Below are positions 36,657 to 46,500 of a stretch of DNA of 64,000 nt, in pieces. Positions within the stretch are counted from its first letter, which is position 1; every line of letters starts with the position of its first letter. The translations under genes and the position numbers were made by a program. The DNA is taken from positions 868,001 to 932,000 of the forward strand of contig NZ_CP092483.1 in the NCBI RefSeq assembly GCF_022429625.1, read 5' to 3'. The notes under the pieces were generated by a model that was not told the origin of the DNA, ran no database searches, and was given only the letters and a program-made list of their open reading frames with translations. The DNA is from Devosia lacusdianchii. Lineage in GTDB: Bacteria; Pseudomonadota; Alphaproteobacteria; Rhizobiales; Devosiaceae.

Positions 36657-37295
36657 TTACTCCTTGGCCTTGGCAACCGCAGCGCGAACGCTGTCAGCCG
36701 AGACATCGCCCACCAGCTGGGTTACGACCGTCTGAGCCGTTTCAGTGGCGATTTCGTCGACATGGGTCAGCGCTTCGGCCTTGGTGGCCGAAATGCGGGC
36801 CTCGGCAGCCGTCACCTTGGCGGTGAGGTCGGCCTCGACGGCGCTGCGCTTGGCAGCAAGGTCGGCCTGGATCGCGTCGCGGGTCTCGCTGGCAATGCCC
36901 TGAGCCTTGGCCTTGGCGGCAGCCAGGGCTGCCTCATAGGCAGCGATGGCGGCGTCGGTCTTCTGGCGCGAGGCATCTGCGGCCGCCAGATCGGCGTCGA
37001 TGATGGCCTTGCGGTTCTCGAGGATGCCGCCGATGCGGGGCAGGGCCACCTTGCTCATCAGCAGATAGAGGGCGCCGAACGTAATGGCGAGCCACAACAG
37101 CTGCGATGGGAATGTCGCCGGATCGAACGGCGGGAACACGCCGGATTCGCCATGCCCACCGGCTTCGGTGGTGGCATGGGTATCGGCGGTTGGATCGGCA
37201 TGAGCCGCGGGAGCGGCATGCGCGTCGGCGGCAGGCGCCTCGACGTGCTCTTCGGCCGGTGCAGCCGCTTCTTGGGCGTAGGCTTGCGTTACCAT
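36657..37295 (-). CDS. atpF': ATP synthase F0 subunit b'
   Basis: The second, diverged b subunit (b', 212 residues) pairing with b in the stator. It has a TM helix (about 62-82; QLLWLAITFGALYLLMSKVA) and a coiled coil. The first about 50 residues are an Ala/His/Pro/Glu/Thr-rich low-complexity tail that must face the periplasm; it is longer than is usual for b'. 6 bases upstream of atpF. Confidence 0.94.
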   Translation of the reverse strand: MVTQAYAQEAAAPAEEHVEAPAADAHAAPAAHADPTADTHATTEAGGHGESGVFPPFDPATFPSQLLWLAITFGALYLLMSKVALPRIGGILENRKAIIDADLAAADASRQKTDAAIAAYEAALAAAKAKAQGIASETRDAIQADLAAKRSAVEADLTAKVTAAEARISATKAEALTHVDEIATETAQTVVTQLVGDVSADSVRAAVAKAKE

Positions 37296-37347
37296 CAGGT
37301 GAGGTCCCGTTAAATCCGGTCAGCCGGCCAGGGCCGGAGAAGTGCGC

Positions 37348-37371
37348 GCAGCCGGAACATGTCCCGGCTGC
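37348..37371 (-). other. Hairpin in the atpE-atpF' gap
   Basis: GCAGCCGG (37348-37355) and CCGGCTGC (37364-37371) form an 8-bp stem right after the atpE stop in the transcript. There is no T-run, so it is unlikely to end transcription; a role as mRNA stabiliser or processing site for the high-copy c-subunit is plausible. Confidence 0.5.
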
Positions 37372-37395
37372 GGAAGATCGTGTGCGTTGCCGCTA

Positions 37396-37623
37396 TTAGG
37401 CGACGAACAGCAGGATCAGGGCAACCAGGAACGAGAAGATGCCCAGAGCTTCGGTCACGGCGAAGCCGAAGATCAGGTTCGAGAACTGGCTCGGAGCAGC
37501 CGACGGGTTGCGCAGGGCGCCCGACAGGAAGTTACCGAAGATGTTGGCCACGCCAATGGCGGCACCGGCCATACCGAAACAAGCAATACCGGCACCGATG
37601 AACTTTGCGGCTTCAGCTTCCAT
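37396..37623 (-). CDS. atpE: ATP synthase F0 subunit c
   Basis: The c-ring subunit (75 residues, two TM helices). The proton-binding carboxylate is Glu58 in [20 protein letters not shown], and the polar loop is RNP. Several copies form the rotor. It sits between atpB and atpF'. Confidence 0.97.
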   Translation of the reverse strand: MEAEAAKFIGAGIACFGMAGAAIGVANIFGNFLSGALRNPSAAPSQFSNLIFGFAVTEALGIFSFLVALILLFVA

Positions 37624-37689
37624 TTTTTTAGTCCTTTCAAGCGACTTTTAGCGGGGGTTCTGGCGGAACAGCCCGCCGTGACTGGTAGA

Positions 37690-38466
37690 TTAGTGAGACG
37701 GGTGGATCGCGTCGTTGAGATACATGCAGGTCAGGACGGCGAAGACGTAAGCCTGAACGGCACCGACGAGAAATTCGAGGCCAGTGAGCGCAATGGCCAT
37801 GATCAGCGGCAGCGCCGAACCAAGAATGCCGAGGAAACCCAGCGAGCTCATGGTGACGATGAAGCCGGTGAAGACTTTGAGCGTGATGTGACCGGCCAGG
37901 ATATTGCCGAACAGACGCACAGAGAGCGAAATCGGGCGGCTCATGAACGAGATGAACTCGATCGGCGCCACGATGGGGAGGATGTAGCCGGGCACGCCCG
38001 ACGGCACGAACAGCTTGAGGAACTTGGGGCCGTTCTTGACGAAGCCGTAGATCACCACGGTCAGGAAGACCAGCATCGACAGCGCGAAGGTGACGATGAT
38101 GTGGCTGGTGACGGTGAAGAAGTAGGGCACCATGCCGAGCATGTTGGCCGTGAAGATGAAGGTGAAGAGGCAGAACACCAGCGGGAAGAACTTCATGCCC
38201 GCAGTGCCGGCGGCACTTCTGACCATATTGGCCACGAATTCGTAGACGAGCTCACTGAGCAGCTGCGCCCGTCCCGGAACCACGCTCTTCGCGCCGGTCG
38301 ACAGGATCAGGTAAAGCGAGATGATCGCGACGGTCGCGACCATGAACAGCGATGAATTGGTGAAGGCAAAAGTGGTGCCCGAACCCTCGGTGCCGTCACC
38401 GCCAAGGGTGAACAGCTTGAAAATGTCCTGGATGACGAATTGGTGGATCGGATCAGTACCGGCCAA
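37690..38466 (-). CDS. atpB: ATP synthase F0 subunit a
   Basis: The a subunit (258 residues, about six TM helices) providing the proton half-channels. The essential arginine is in [16 protein letters not shown], and the C-terminal helix holds the conserved [19 protein letters not shown]. 66 bases upstream of atpE. Confidence 0.97.
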   Translation of the reverse strand: MAGTDPIHQFVIQDIFKLFTLGGDGTEGSGTTFAFTNSSLFMVATVAIISLYLILSTGAKSVVPGRAQLLSELVYEFVANMVRSAAGTAGMKFFPLVFCLFTFIFTANMLGMVPYFFTVTSHIIVTFALSMLVFLTVVIYGFVKNGPKFLKLFVPSGVPGYILPIVAPIEFISFMSRPISLSVRLFGNILAGHITLKVFTGFIVTMSSLGFLGILGSALPLIMAIALTGLEFLVGAVQAYVFAVLTCMYLNDAIHPSH

Positions 38467-38487
38467 GATAGAACCCTCTAAGCGTCA

Positions 38488-38877
38488 TCATTTGTCTGTC
38501 TCGTCTTCCACGTCAGGTCCAAGATCGGACCCCGGCGGGGGAGGCGATGCGGCATTCATTTGCGCCACCACACGGGTGACATTGAGTATTCCAGCGGCGA
38601 AGCCCACCAGTAGCATGATGAGCAAGCCCCAGGGGCTGGTCCCCAGGCCAAGATCGATGAGGTAACCGATACCGGCACCCACCAGGATCGCGGCGATGAA
38701 CTCGGTTCCGATGCGCATGCCGCGCGCCATACCGCTCATCTCCGGGGAAGCGTCAGCAGAGGCTCTGTTGTCCTCGACTGCGCGTTCCCGCTTGGCCGAG
38801 GCGATGCGCGATGCGAGATCGTGCGTCGCCCCTTTGGCGCTGTCCGGCTGACCTTCGGTATCTTGCGGTTTTGCCAT
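38488..38877 (-). CDS. atpI: ATP synthase accessory protein AtpI
   Basis: A 129-residue protein with two C-terminal TM helices (about residues 65-110) holding GAGIGYLIDLGLGTSPWGLL, which matches the AtpI/AtpZ family helping c-ring assembly or Mg handling. I start it at the ATG at 38875-38877 behind GGGGAG; the frame is open to 38985. First gene of the atp operon. Confidence 0.9.
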   Translation of the reverse strand: MAKPQDTEGQPDSAKGATHDLASRIASAKRERAVEDNRASADASPEMSGMARGMRIGTEFIAAILVGAGIGYLIDLGLGTSPWGLLIMLLVGFAAGILNVTRVVAQMNAASPPPPGSDLGPDVEDETDK

Positions 38878-39116
38878 CCGCGCGCTCCCCCTGGCCGGCT
38901 TTCTCCCGGGTGTTTCCGGGACGCCTTCTAAGTCGCGCGCAACATAGTGGTGGGGTCTGAGAGTGTCAAGACGCGCGCTCTTCATCTAACGTGTTGAATT
39001 ATAATATGAAATTCGCTCGAATAAGGGGTGCGGCATGCTGTCCACAATGGTCTGTGGCAAAGTGAAGGCACCGGCCGTGGGATTCTACCGGGCCCCGAGC
39101 CCAATTTGACAGAGCA

Positions 39117-40991
39117 ATGGCGGGACATGCTACGTTTGCCAGCCGGTTTGACGGGAGGACTTCGAACCTGGTCGATATAGGGATGCAATCGCGGCGCTTG
39201 CCGGATCGCGGCACGATCAGGTGGCTTGCGGCCGCAACAGTCGTTGGCGTCGCCATCATTGGCCTATGCGTGGCGAGCTGGCTTGTAGCCGCCGAGCGGG
39301 GCAGGGTTCGTCTCTCCAGTGAATTGCAGGATCGTCTGACCGTCAGCCTCCGCTCGGTGCAAACCGAAATCGAACGCTTCCGCTACCTCCCCGCCGTGAT
39401 CAGCCAGGACCCACGCGTCACATCGTTGCTGGCAAAGCCGTCGGATGTCGCGCCGGTCAATGCTTATCTGCAGAACATTCGCGCCATGTCCGGTGTCGAC
39501 GAGGTCTACGTACTCGACACGACTGGCCTCACCCTGGCAGCCAGCAACTGGAACGAGCCCGGCAGCTTCGTCGGCAACCGCTACGACTTCCGCCCGTACT
39601 TTTCCGACGCCATGACCACTGGCGAGGGCCGCTATTATGCGGTCGGCGTAACCACCGGCAAACCGGGCTATTTCCTGTCGTCGATCGTCGGCGACGTCAC
39701 GCGCCCGCTTGGCGTTGTCGTGGCCAAGGTGGATATGGCGCCTCTGGCCGAAACCTGGAGCAGGGCGGGCGAGCTCACCGCCATAGCCGACAGCGCCGGA
39801 GTGGTCTTCCTGTCCGGCGCATCGGACTGGCATTATCGCCCGCTTTATCCTCTCGACGAAGAGGCCGTGGCCGAGATCGCCGCCGAGCAACGGTACAACG
39901 CGATCGAGGTTGCCGGACGCCCGCCCATCGGCAATCGGTTCGGCCCCGAAGGCGCCGGGCAGATCATCGAGAACGGCCAGCCGATGATGGCGGCCCAGAT
40001 CGCGATCGAGCCGGATGGTTGGACCTTGGTTTCCGCGCTACCCATGCAAAGGATCAATGACGAAGCGCAATTGACCGCCGGACTTGTGGCGCTGGCCTCC
40101 TTGCTGGCTTTGGCGGTGATGCTTTTCGTTCGGCAACGAGGCCAGATGGCTCGACTCCGCATGCGACAGAATGCCGAGCTTGAACAGCGCGTCGTCGAAC
40201 GTACGGCTGCCCTCGCACATGAGGTCGAAGTGCGCGCCCATGCCGAAACCGTATTGCGCGAGACACAGGATAGCCTGATCCATGCGGCCAGACTCGCCGC
40301 GCTCGGCCGCATGTCGGCTGCTATCGTGCATGAGGTCAGCCAGCCACTTTCAGCTCTGGATAGTCTCGTCGCCGCGGCGGGGCTGCATGCGCAGCGCTCG
40401 GCTCCCTCGGAAGTTCAGCGCACCTTGGCTTCGGCGCGTGCCTTGCTGGGACGCATGCAGCGCATGGTCAAGCACCTCAAGACGTTCTCATCGCGCCAGG
40501 ATCCGGCCCCTTTCGAGCCGGTAGATTGCAAGAGTGTGATCGAGGAGGCGATGGCCATTGTGGAGCCGCGCGCGCGCGAACGCAGTGTACGCCTGACCTT
40601 TTCGCCAGGGCGTGGCTTGCCTGACATCGCGGGCAATTCCATCCGTATCGAGCAGGCCATCGTCAACCTGCTCACCAACGCTATCGACGCCACCAGCCTG
40701 GCCGGGGGCGACGTCGTCGCTATTACCACCGGCCATGACGAGAATTCGGTGGTCCTGCGGATCATCGATCGCGGTGCCGGCATCTCTGACCAAGTGAGAC
40801 AGCGCATGTTTGATCCGTTCTTCACCACCAAGGCCACGGGCGAGGGCCTGGGCCTTGGCCTGGCGATTACGCAATTAATCCTCGAGGAGGGTGCGGGCTC
40901 GCTGGTGTTCGAGGCAGCGCCGGAGGGTGGCACCATCGCCACGGTAACGCTGCCCGCTTATGTCGCAGACCGCGCCCGGGTTCCCGCATGA
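39117..40991 (+). CDS. DctB-like sensor histidine kinase
   Basis: A 624-residue membrane kinase: TM1 (about 36-58), a periplasmic double-PDC sensor (about 60-305; VDEVYVLDTTGLTLAASNW, YRPLYPLD), TM2 (about 318-338), a coiled coil, then dimerisation (IVHEVSQPLSALDSL, His phospho-site) and ATPase domains (NLLTNAIDA, DRGAGIS, GEGLGLGLAI). This is the C4-dicarboxylate sensor layout. Start uncertain: ATG 39117 or ATG 39183. It overlaps the regulator by 4 bases. The 239-base gap to atpI has TATAAT-like sequence at 38998-39005. Confidence 0.92.
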   Translation: MAGHATFASRFDGRTSNLVDIGMQSRRLPDRGTIRWLAAATVVGVAIIGLCVASWLVAAERGRVRLSSELQDRLTVSLRSVQTEIERFRYLPAVISQDPRVTSLLAKPSDVAPVNAYLQNIRAMSGVDEVYVLDTTGLTLAASNWNEPGSFVGNRYDFRPYFSDAMTTGEGRYYAVGVTTGKPGYFLSSIVGDVTRPLGVVVAKVDMAPLAETWSRAGELTAIADSAGVVFLSGASDWHYRPLYPLDEEAVAEIAAEQRYNAIEVAGRPPIGNRFGPEGAGQIIENGQPMMAAQIAIEPDGWTLVSALPMQRINDEAQLTAGLVALASLLALAVMLFVRQRGQMARLRMRQNAELEQRVVERTAALAHEVEVRAHAETVLRETQDSLIHAARLAALGRMSAAIVHEVSQPLSALDSLVAAAGLHAQRSAPSEVQRTLASARALLGRMQRMVKHLKTFSSRQDPAPFEPVDCKSVIEEAMAIVEPRARERSVRLTFSPGRGLPDIAGNSIRIEQAIVNLLTNAIDATSLAGGDVVAITTGHDENSVVLRIIDRGAGISDQVRQRMFDPFFTTKATGEGLGLGLAITQLILEEGAGSLVFEAAPEGGTIATVTLPAYVADRARVPA

Positions 40992-42322
40992 CGCGCGGTA
41001 CCATCGCCTTCGTCGATGACGAACCCCGGCTGTGCGACGCGGCAGCCGAATGGTTGGGCGTCAACGGTTTCACCGTCCAGACCTTCACCGATCCGCAGCG
41101 CGCTGTACGGGACATCGACACCGCGAATTGCGATTGCGTCGTTACTGACTTGCGCATGCCTGGAACCGACGGCCAGCAGCTACTGCGACACCTGCGGAGC
41201 ATCGATACGGACATGCCCGTGATCCTGCTGACGGGTCATGGCGACGTAGCTGCCGCAGTGGCCGCCATGCGGGAAGGCGCGCATGACTTTATCGAGAAGC
41301 CCTATGACGCCGATCATCTGGTCGCCGTCCTCGATCGCGCGGTGGAGCGGCGAAGGCTGGGGCGAGAATTGCAGCGGCTGCGGGCCCGCGCCGATGTCTC
41401 CAAGCTGGAGAGTCGCCTCGTCGGCAACTCCCCCGCGATGATCTCGCTGCGGCGGACGCTTGAACAGCTGGCGGCCATCGACGTGGACGTGCTGCTGCAG
41501 GGCGAAACCGGCACCGGCAAGGAGGTCGCCGCGCGGGCCCTGCACGACCTGGGTCCGCGCTCCAAAGGGGCGTTCGTTGCCATCAATTGCGCGGCCATCC
41601 CGGAGGCCATGTTCGAAAGCGAGATATTCGGTCATGCGCGCGGCGCGTTCACCGGGGCCATCGCCGAACGCATCGGCCGCATTCCCTTTGCCAATGGCGG
41701 CACGGTTTTCCTCGATGAAATTGAGTCCATGCCGCTGGCCCTGCAGGGCAAGGTGTTGCGGGTCATTCAGGAGCGCACGGTGGAGCCGCTGGGTGGTAAT
41801 CGCTCGAACTCTATCGATGTGCGTTTCGTGGCCGCCACCAAAGTCGATTTGAAGGTCGCCAGCGAGGCCGGCGACTTCCGCGCCGATCTCTACTTCCGCC
41901 TGGCCACGGTAGAAGTCAGCTTGCCGGCGCTCCGCGATCGGCCGTCCGATATTCCGTTGCTGTTCTCGATGTTTTGCGAGGAGGCCGCGCTGCGTTTCGG
42001 CCTGCCGCAGCCCGAATTGGGCGCTGAGGCGATGCAGGAACTACAGATGCGCCCCTGGAGCGGCAATGTGCGTGAGCTCAAGGCAGTGGCGGATCGCCAT
42101 GTGCTCCGTCACCAGAATCGAACATTCGCGGAAGAAACCAACGCAATCGGTGTCGCCGGAACGTTGCCCGAACGGCTCGCCCGTTTTGAGGCCGACGCCA
42201 TCATGCAAGCCCTGCGGGGCGCTGGTGGTTCGACCACCAAGGCCGCCGAGGCTCTTGGCTTGCCGCGTCGCACTCTCGCCGAAAAGATCGCCCGCTACGG
42301 GCTTCGCGTTACCCAGGAGTGA
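40988..42322 (+). CDS. Sigma-54-dependent response regulator (DctD-like)
   Basis: A 444-residue NtrC-family activator: receiver domain (phospho-Asp54 in VVTDLRMPG), AAA+ domain with Walker A GETGTGKE (172-179) and the sigma-54 contact loop GAFTGA (219-224), and a C-terminal Fis-type helix-turn-helix (TTKAAEALGLPRRTLAEKIA). Phosphorylated by the kinase it overlaps, it should open sigma-54 promoters. The downstream promoter at 42429 with two dyads is the obvious target. Confidence 0.95.
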   Translation: MTRGTIAFVDDEPRLCDAAAEWLGVNGFTVQTFTDPQRAVRDIDTANCDCVVTDLRMPGTDGQQLLRHLRSIDTDMPVILLTGHGDVAAAVAAMREGAHDFIEKPYDADHLVAVLDRAVERRRLGRELQRLRARADVSKLESRLVGNSPAMISLRRTLEQLAAIDVDVLLQGETGTGKEVAARALHDLGPRSKGAFVAINCAAIPEAMFESEIFGHARGAFTGAIAERIGRIPFANGGTVFLDEIESMPLALQGKVLRVIQERTVEPLGGNRSNSIDVRFVAATKVDLKVASEAGDFRADLYFRLATVEVSLPALRDRPSDIPLLFSMFCEEAALRFGLPQPELGAEAMQELQMRPWSGNVRELKAVADRHVLRHQNRTFAEETNAIGVAGTLPERLARFEADAIMQALRGAGGSTTKAAEALGLPRRTLAEKIARYGLRVTQE

Positions 42323-42366
42323 GCGGAACTTCGCCAGCCTACGCCGAAAGTCGGCGGAAATCCGCC
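42322..42366 (+). promoter_or_regulatory. Paired upstream activator dyads
   Basis: GGCGGAAATCCGCC (42353-42366) is a palindrome with perfect 6-bp arms, and a diverged copy AGCGGAACTTCGCC lies 31 bases upstream (42322-42335), three helical turns away on the same face. They lie about 70-110 bases before the sigma-54 promoter, as expected for binding sites of the NtrC-type regulator just upstream. Confidence 0.7.
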
Positions 42367-42428
42367 AGACCTTTGCGCCGTGCTCTGCGTAACGCGCTGT
42401 TTTTGTTGAATATATCGCCGGGCGCGAG

Positions 42429-42444
42429 TTGGCACGCCCTTTGC
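42429..42444 (+). promoter_or_regulatory. Sigma-54 (RpoN) promoter
   Basis: TTGGCACGCCCTTTGC matches the -24/-12 consensus TGGCACG-N4-TTGC exactly, with GG and GC 12 bases apart. It lies 67 bases before the start of the TctC-type gene, giving a leader of about 55 bases. Confidence 0.92.
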
Positions 42445-42511
42445 GATGCTCAGCAGGCGTCGGTTGCGACAAGACAACCACGCGCCAGACATCTCATGTG
42501 GAGGAGCCACA

Positions 42512-43486
42512 ATGAACCGCATAGCCTCGACCATGCTTACCCTGGCTGGCCTTATCGGCCTGGCCGCACCGACGCTCGCCCAGTCGGATTTCCCAAACAA
42601 ACCGATCAATCTCGTCGTGCCGTTCGCTGCGGGTGGCTCGACTGACCTAGTGGGCCGTATCATGGCCGAGGCGATGAGCGGGCAGCTCGGGCAAACCGTG
42701 CTGGTGGTCAACCAGGCCGGTGCCGGCGGCACGCTGGGGGCGACCGCTGTGGCCGACGCCGAGCCCGATGGTTACACCATCCTCATGGGCACCATCGCCA
42801 CCCATGCCCTCAGCGCCTCGCTCTACGCCACGCCGCCCTTCGATCCGGTGGCCGATTTCGAGCCCATTTCGCTGCTCCTGACCGTGCCGAATGTGCTGAT
42901 GGTCAACCCGTCTTTCCCGGCGGCAACCGTCGAAGAACTGATTGCCGAGCTGAAGGCCAAGCCGGAGGACTATGCCTATGCCTCCTCGGGCAATGGCACG
43001 CCGCTGCATCTTTCGGGCGAGGTCTTCAAATCCATGGCCGGCGTGGACATGGTGCACGTGCCGTACCAGGGCTCGGGTCCGGCGCTGGTCGACGCGATCA
43101 GTGGCGCCGTCCCGATCATCTTCGATAACCTGCCCTCGGCCAGCGAGCACATCAAGGCGGGCACGCTGCGCGCTCTGGCTGTGACCACGCGCGAACGCTC
43201 GCCCAGCTTCCCCGATCTGCCCACCATCCATGAATCGGGTGTGCCGGGCTACGAGACCAATACCTGGAACGCCCTTTTCGCGCCGGCCGGCACGCCACCG
43301 GAGGTCATCGCCAAGCTCAACGAGGCAGCCGTTGCATCGCTGAAGGATCCAGCGGTGGCGGCGCGACTGCAGGAGGTTGGCGCCGTGGTGGTCGGCACCA
43401 CGCCGGAGGAATTGGGCGTCTATGTTGAGGCCGAGGTCAAGCGGTGGGCACCGGTCATTGAGGCGGCTGGCGTAAGCATCCAATAG
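42512..43486 (+). CDS. TctC/Bug family tricarboxylate-type binding protein
   Basis: A 324-residue periplasmic solute-binding protein: signal peptide about 1-24 (ending APTLAQSD), then FPNKPINLVVPFAAGGSTD, the classic Bug-family start, and VNQAGAGGTLGA. Ligands of this family are carboxylates or amino acids. It has a strong SD (GGAGGAG) and the sigma-54 promoter above. No TctA/TctB membrane genes follow; the next gene is smc on the other strand, so it either serves a distant transporter or works as a sensor partner of the kinase. Confidence 0.94.
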   Translation: MNRIASTMLTLAGLIGLAAPTLAQSDFPNKPINLVVPFAAGGSTDLVGRIMAEAMSGQLGQTVLVVNQAGAGGTLGATAVADAEPDGYTILMGTIATHALSASLYATPPFDPVADFEPISLLLTVPNVLMVNPSFPAATVEELIAELKAKPEDYAYASSGNGTPLHLSGEVFKSMAGVDMVHVPYQGSGPALVDAISGAVPIIFDNLPSASEHIKAGTLRALAVTTRERSPSFPDLPTIHESGVPGYETNTWNALFAPAGTPPEVIAKLNEAAVASLKDPAVAARLQEVGAVVVGTTPEELGVYVEAEVKRWAPVIEAAGVSIQ

Positions 43487-43522
43487 CGCCATGCGTCGCG
43501 CGGCCCCGGGCTGCGCGGCGTC

Positions 43523-46500
43523 TTAACTTGCTTCGCGGAAGCTCTCGGCCGTGGTCAAGTCAACCGAGACCAGCTGGCTGACGCCGCGTTCTGCCATGGT
43601 CACACCGAACAGGCGATCCACCCGGCTCATGGTGATCGGATTGTGGGTGATGACCATGAAGCGCGTATTGGTGCGCTGGCGCATGGAATCGAGCAGGTTG
43701 CAGAACCGCTCGACATTGGCGTCATCGAGCGGCGCATCGACTTCGTCGAGTACGCAGATCGGCGCCGGATTGGTCAGGAACACCGCAAAGATCAGGCTCA
43801 TCGCGGTCAGCGCCTGCTCGCCACCCGACAGCAGCGTCATGGTCTGTGGCTTCTTACCCGGCGGGCGGGCAATGATTTCGAGGCCGGCCTCAAGCGGATC
43901 GTCGCTTTCGACAAAGCTCAGCTCGGCCGTGCCACCGCCGAACAGAGTGGTGAACAGCTCCTGGAAATGCGCATTGACCTTGACGAAGGCCTCGCTCAAT
44001 CGGGCGCGGCCTTCGCGGTTGAGTGACTGGATGCCGGTACGCAGCTTGGCGATGGCTTCGATCAGGTCATCCTTATCCTTGACCATCAGGTCGAGCTTTT
44101 CCTGAACCTCGACAGCTTCCTTCTCCGCTGACAGGTTGACGCCGCCAAGCCGCTCGCGCTCGGCCTTGAGACGCTCCACCTTCTGCTCGGTGGCGGCTTC
44201 AGACGGCAATGCATCCTCGGCACGGATACCGGAGGCCTCAAGTGTCTTGGTGGCGGGAATGTCGAGGATTTCCTCGATCTGCCGCTCGATCTGCTGGCGC
44301 TGGGCGATGAAGCCTTTGCCGCGTTCCTCGATGCGCGTCAGCTCGATCCGGGCGCTGGCGAGAATGTCGCTCGCCGCTTTCAGCGCCTTGTCGGCCTCGC
44401 GATATCCGGTTTGGGCCACGCTCAGGCTGTCGCCAGCCGCCTTGTGTTCGATCTTGGCCTGCTCGATCTGGTCTTCGAGCTGCGCCCGGCGCGCGGCAAA
44501 ACCATCGGGTGTTTCGTTGATGCTAGCGAGTTGCGCCGACACTTCCATGCTGCGCTGATCGAGCGTCGACAGCTGCGCCATTGCTCCGTCGCGGCGCCGA
44601 TTCCAGCTCAGGCTGTCGCGCTCCAGCTGGTCGATCCGGCTCTCGCGCATGCGCGCCGCCGTCTCGAAGCTGCCCAGTTTCAACCGCGCCTGGTCAGCCC
44701 GTTCGCGGGCCGCCGACAGCGTCGTCTGCCGCGCCTCGGCAACGCGCGCTGCGTCAACTTCGGTCCCAGCCTCAACCAGCGCGCGTTCGGCGTCGGCGCG
44801 AATACCCTCGGCCTCGGCCAAGCTCGACGCCAGGCGGATACGCGCTTCTTCCAACGCCGATTGCCGCGTGGTCAGATCACCAATGGCCCGCTGCGCCTTG
44901 TCGACTTCCGACTGTGCTGCGCCAATCGCATGCTGTGCTGCGCGCCAGCTTTCCCGCTTGGCCCGCTCATCTTGCCGGGCAGTATCAAGCGCTGCACCAA
45001 GCGCCTCGACGTCACGCTTCCAGCCATTGCGTTCGCCCTTGGCGCGCGCGATTTCCTCATCAAGGTCGGTCAGCCGGTTGCGCTGCGCCAGTCGTTGTGC
45101 CGCGGCGCTCGGTGCATCAGCCGCAGCCACAAACCCATCCCAGCGCCAGAGCGCCCCGTCGAGGGTCACCAGCCGCTGGCCAGGCTTGAGCGCATGCATC
45201 AGGCCGGGGCCATCAGCGGCATCGATCAGTCCGATCTGGTCCAGCCGACGCTTGAGCAATGCGCTGCCCGTGACATAGCGCGACAACGGTTCGGCGGCCT
45301 GGGGCAGGGCGGCATCGTCGGTGTGATCCACCGGCACCGACCAATGCATCGGCGCACCCGCATCCGAGCTGGCCTCAAGGTCATCGCCCAGTGCCGCGCC
45401 CAGCGCCGTCTCATAGCCGGGCGTCACCTTCAGCTCGTCGACAATGGCCGGCCACAGGCTGGCGCCGACATTGAGCATCTTGGCCAGCGTCGCCGCTTCG
45501 GCCTCAAGTCGGTTCAACGCGGCCTCGATTTCGGCGAGGCGCGGACGGGCAGCGTCGAGCTTGGTCTGCGCACCTGCCGTCGCCTCCTCGGCCACAGTCG
45601 CCAGTCTCTCGGCCTCCGCGGTTGCAGACTGCGCTGCCGCCAAGGCCGCGCGCTTCAGCGTCAGCGTCTCGTCGGCATCAAGGCTCGCGGCGACTGTGGT
45701 TGCTTCGTGCTCGACCTCGGCGACCTGTTGCGTTAGCCGCTGGATGCGGGCCGCTGCATCACCCGCGCTGCGAATGGCCTGAGCGCGACGCGCCCGCACC
45801 TGGGCCAGTGTGTCAGCGGCCGATCGTGCATCAGCCTCGGCAGTCGCGACCTCCGCACGCGCGGCATCAGCCTCGCGGCGCGCATGATCGAAGTCGGCCT
45901 GCGCCGCTTCGCCTTCGACCTGCAGCTTGCCCAGTTCCTCGGCATAGAGCGCCAGCGTTGTCTCGCTCTCGGCCACCAGTTCGCGCTCGCGCGTCCCGTC
46001 CGCCGCCAGTTGTCGAATGCGGTCTTCAAGTTCCGCCCGGCGTTGATCGGCTCGGCGCGCTTCCTCGGCAAGCTGCTCCGCATGGATCGTATAGCGCTGC
46101 AGCACCGCGCCGGTGACGGCCTCCCGATCACGCAACGGCTGCAATGCGGCATCGGCCGCTTCGAGCTTCTTCTGCGCCTGCAATTCGAGATGGGTGGCGT
46201 CGGCCAGTTCGCGGATCAACACCGCCTGCTGTGCCTCGGTTTCCTTTTCGGCGAACCGGGCTGCAACCCAGCGGATATGATAAAGCGTCGCCTCGGCCCG
46301 GCGGATATCGCCGCTAAGCGAGCGATAGCGCGTGGCGAGACGCGCCTGGCGCTTCAGCGTTTCGAGCTGGGTTTCGACCTGGGCGATGATGTCGTCGACG
46401 CGCTCCAGATTGCCCTCGGCCGCCCGCAGCCGCAACTCCGCCTCGTGCCGGCGCGAGTGCAGCCCTGAAATGCCCGCGGCCTCTTCAAGCAGCGCCCGAC

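Noticed and set aside
37342..38355. 337-codon plus-strand frame opposite atpE/atpB
   Set aside because: Low-complexity Glu/Asp/His/Arg-rich shadow of ATP synthase genes.
44411..45736. 441-codon plus-strand frame opposite smc
   Set aside because: Shadow of the SMC coiled coil; no start signal or motif.
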